Source: Bisporella sp. PMI_857
Lineage: Eukaryota > Ascomycota > Leotiomycetes > Helotiales > Helotiaceae
Reading direction: 5' to 3'
NCBI GenBank assembly: GCA_021307315.1
Contig: JAJSPD010000208.1
Location: forward strand, 1 to 20,646
DNA: 20,646 bases
Shown here piece after piece: positions 18,193-20,646 of this stretch (within the stretch, counting starts at the first letter, position 1; every line of letters starts with the position of its first letter). The notes beneath the pieces were generated by a model that was not told the origin of the DNA, did not search any database, and saw only the letters and a program-made list of their open reading frames with translations. Position numbers and translations under genes: made by a program.

Positions 18193-19092
18193 GTGGCATT
18201 TTTCAATGCGAAGAAGATCAAGGCGGAAATCATCTTGCAAGCAGGAGAAAAGAGCTGCGGCCACGATAGCATTCACATCCGGCTCCTAAAAGCCTTGATT
18301 GAGACCGAGTTCATCCCGCTGCTGGAGAGTCTGTTTGTCCTTTGTGCTCGGACGGGTGAAACCCCAAAAACATGGAACCGGTCCACGATCCATTTGCTAA
18401 ATAAAGATGTAAAAAAGAAACGTAATGCGAATAACTTCAGACCGATCACGATTATTTGTATGTTCCGGAAAATCTTTGAACGGCTGCTGCTGCAAACGTT
18501 TAATAAGCATAACTGAGCCAAAGTTCACTCAGCTTAAGCGGGCTTCCGAAAAAGCTATTTCGTAGTAACGAATGCGGCCGTGCTGCACTATATGCTTTTA
18601 ACTAAAGTACGAACTACCGCAGTTTTTCTTGATTTGCAATCGGCTTTCGATATAATAAGCTACTAAAAGCTCGACTAGATTTTGGCTAAGCGTAATTGCT
18701 CAATTTCGATTCGACGATTAATTGCGGCGTTAATGTTCAAAAACGTTTAGTTTTAGGTAATTGTCAATAATGCAGTATTACTACCGTTTTAGCAGACACG
18801 CGGCATTTTCCAAGAATTACTACAGTCACCGCTATTATTCAACATTTTCATTGATAAGTTGCTATACATTTTGAATGCCGGTGCGGCAAACTTGCCGAAC
18901 TGTTTTTATTACGCCGATAATAGTGTGATTCTAACTAAAACGATTCGGGAAACGCAAAGACTGTTGGATTTGGCAAAAAACTAAATCGAAAAAGTCGAAC
19001 TGAATTTTAATGTCAAAAAATGCGCCGTAATCAGTTTCGAATCGGCGGTATTGATTTTGCAGAATCAACTTATTTTCGTAGCCAGGGTGTAA
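18193..19092 (+). pseudogene. Tad-like LINE reverse transcriptase, degraded fragment
   Basis: This is the reverse transcriptase domain of a non-LTR retrotransposon, which copies its RNA at a nicked target site. One frame is kept for 900 bp with no indel. It reads HDSIHIRLLKALIETEF, then FRPITIICMFRKIFERLLL, then VFLDLQSAFD (first catalytic Asp block), then QSPLLFNIFIDKLLYILN and YYADNSVIL. The usual YADD box reads YADN, a G-to-A change in the catalytic Asp. Eight in-frame stops interrupt it (for example TGA at 18514, TAA at 18535, and TAA/TAG near 18663, 18678 and 18750), mostly where Gln or Trp would fit. The endonuclease domain and ORF1 are absent, consistent with the 5' truncation usual for LINEs; the fragment starts next to the pyrimidine tract. 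Confidence 0.88.
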
Positions 19093-20360
19093 TATGAGGT
19101 GAGGGTAAGGATGACATTTTGTAATTTTATGATGTTTTCCACTTCTAACATCACCGTAGTAGCACTACACTTATCTGTAAAGTTCTACGTTTATTGTGGT
19201 TGAAGATATGCTTGATGAAAGGTAGATGTTGTAGTGCTGCTGTCCGGCCTCGGCAAAATTTCAAGGGCTTTTCGAATTAAGGTTTTTCAATCTACTCATT
19301 TTAACATTATTTGTATTTTAAAATTATGACATGTTTCTAAGTTTGATGGAATAAATAAGTTATTGGAATACACATTTGCGTACTAGACAAAGATAAGCTA
19401 TTTTTTTCGAAGCGCTAGCTAGATATATCAGTATAATGAGCTGTGGCTGATTCGGCTTCGCTTAGCTTTCCGGATTAAGGTTATTCAACCATTCTTTAAT
19501 TTTATGTTACGAAGTCAACTTTCATTATGTCAACAACGCGTCTTATTACAATGATCTTTTACAAGAGTCGTAGTGACGACCGAGAAGTATACAAACTCAA
19601 AAGATGCGAAAAAGCCAATATTGAAGCAATCGCCGTCGTCGACAAAACAAAACACTCGCGTCAGGTTCCGCTGATTTCATTATATTCGAGCTTCTACATC
19701 CAAACGCGCTAATTGAAACTTCTGCTAGTAGGCTCCGAACGAGTGTTGATGTGCGTATTTTTTAGACGTTCATGTTCCGCAAAATAGTGCTTTGTCCGGG
19801 CTTCGACCGATTTCTCCGCTACCAACTCAACAGCCTACGGCTAATAAAGATATCGAAGTGGCTACACGGATTCGCTAAATTCGAATACAAGAACAAGATG
19901 CCAATTCCGAGCAGCGTGACTACAATACAAGATTTCCCGGCAATAAATAAGACGGATAAAGCGGCTGCCGAAATATTGATGGGTTGCTGGTCGCTGAAGC
20001 GAAGGAAGCTCAGACGGAACAGACACTAGCAAAGCAAGCAAAATGGTTAAAGACTATTCTGCGGACGTAGGTAGGCTGGCAAAAGAGAAGAAACGAGTGG
20101 CGGTGAGGAAGTTTGCTTTCTTGCTTTTATAGTTGCTGCAGTAGACGAGCAAACTATAATAACATGGCAAATAACAGTATAAACAGATCAACTACGTCTA
20201 ATATACTAGTGATAGTCCAAAGCGCTTAAAGAATACTATGCAGTTACAACACCGGTGTCGCATAGGTCTTCGTCTGGACTACAATCAAGTACTACTAACG
20301 AGCAGTGGCAAAAAAAGAACGTTATTTCTACTACAGAAAATAACTTTATGTTTTAAGTAA
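19093..20360. other. Degraded stretch after the LINE relic, origin unclear
   Basis: No family is assignable. An imperfect direct repeat around ATTAAGGTTWTTCAA occurs near 19275-19295 and 19473-19492. Open plus-strand pieces at 19527-19712 and 19772-20029 are short and in competing frames; one frame near 19800-20090 reads AEAKEAQTEQTLAKQAKWL between stops. It could be the 3' part of the LINE or a separate relic. Confidence 0.3.
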
Positions 20361-20646
20361 AATCGGTTTTACGTAATCACTTTCAAATCTTATCGTGTGT
20401 TTTTACTATTTGTTTTGCGTATATGTCTTTGCAATGCTTACTGTCTACTTTTTTTCGGACTGAAAATCCGGCACTCTTTCCGTTGCCATCTTGATAGTAC
20501 ATCTACATGCAGTTCCCAACGTTTTTACATTTGCCCGTACTTCTACTTTAACAGCACATGTCTCTTTTTACTTATTAACCTTACATTTTTATTGCTATGC
20601 TTAACCGAGCGGACATTTTATAAGCTCGCTAAACAGCTCCGGAGTT
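20361..20646 (+). other. Open frame running off the right edge, unrecognised
   Basis: After a TAA at 20358-20360, one plus-strand frame is open for 95 codons to the window end. The same frame is also open for about 33 codons before that stop (LDYNQVLLTSSGKKRTLFLL). The 95-codon part is rich in Cys, Phe and Leu on a T-rich strand, which can be stop-poor by composition alone. It may continue the retroelement relic. No start codon or family is evident. Confidence 0.22.

Noticed and set aside
1..20646. CRISPR arrays, bacterial operons, phage or biosynthetic clusters
   Set aside because: There are no regularly spaced direct repeats with unique spacers and no prokaryotic gene order; introns and element types show a fungal nuclear genome.

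Overview
The window looks like transposon-rich, mutation-degraded nuclear DNA of a filamentous ascomycete (Pezizomycotina). The evidence is short fungal-type introns (GT...CTAAC...AG, about 50-64 nt), fungal gene families, Fot1/pogo, hAT and Tad-like LINE relics, and long AT-rich stretches. Inside recognisable coding frames most in-frame stops are TAA, TAG or TGA where Gln, Arg or Trp would be expected. That pattern is what repeat-induced point mutation (RIP, C-to-T, mostly CpA) leaves. The species cannot be named from this sequence.

There is one credible intact gene: a three-exon membrane-protein gene on the minus strand (17381 to 15968, 435 codons), in a stretch that looks much less degraded than its surroundings. 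Everything else recognisable is a relic. From left to right these are: the N-terminal BED-finger part of a hAT transposase running off the left edge (1-346, minus); a solo LTR (794-1040); a broken MFS transporter gene with about 250 bp inserted in it (1461-2190, minus); a second solo-LTR family (5152-5343); a broken conserved fungal membrane-protein gene (about 6352-7149, plus); a complete but dead Fot1/pogo-type DNA transposon with matching 53/54-bp terminal repeats and TA target duplication (8193-10039); a solo LTR with perfect 5-bp duplication (10237-10492); a hAT C-terminal transposase piece with two spliceable introns (10563-11245, minus); a cluster of LTRs, including one solo LTR inside another, each with its own perfect duplication (11246-12779); minisatellites and inverted repeats (13400-13860); an unrecognised, gene-like minus-strand stretch (14431-15340); the intact gene; and a Tad-like LINE reverse transcriptase relic (18193-19092) whose frame is kept for 900 bp despite eight stops.

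The genes do not form a pathway or operon. The layout is a graveyard of mobile elements with two decayed host genes and one surviving gene. I found no convincing new biological system. The most informative signals are the datable nesting of solo LTRs, the split MFS pseudogene and the intact membrane gene surrounded by degraded DNA. Long parts of 2191-5151, 5344-6350, 7150-8095 and 19093-20646 hold nothing I can name.
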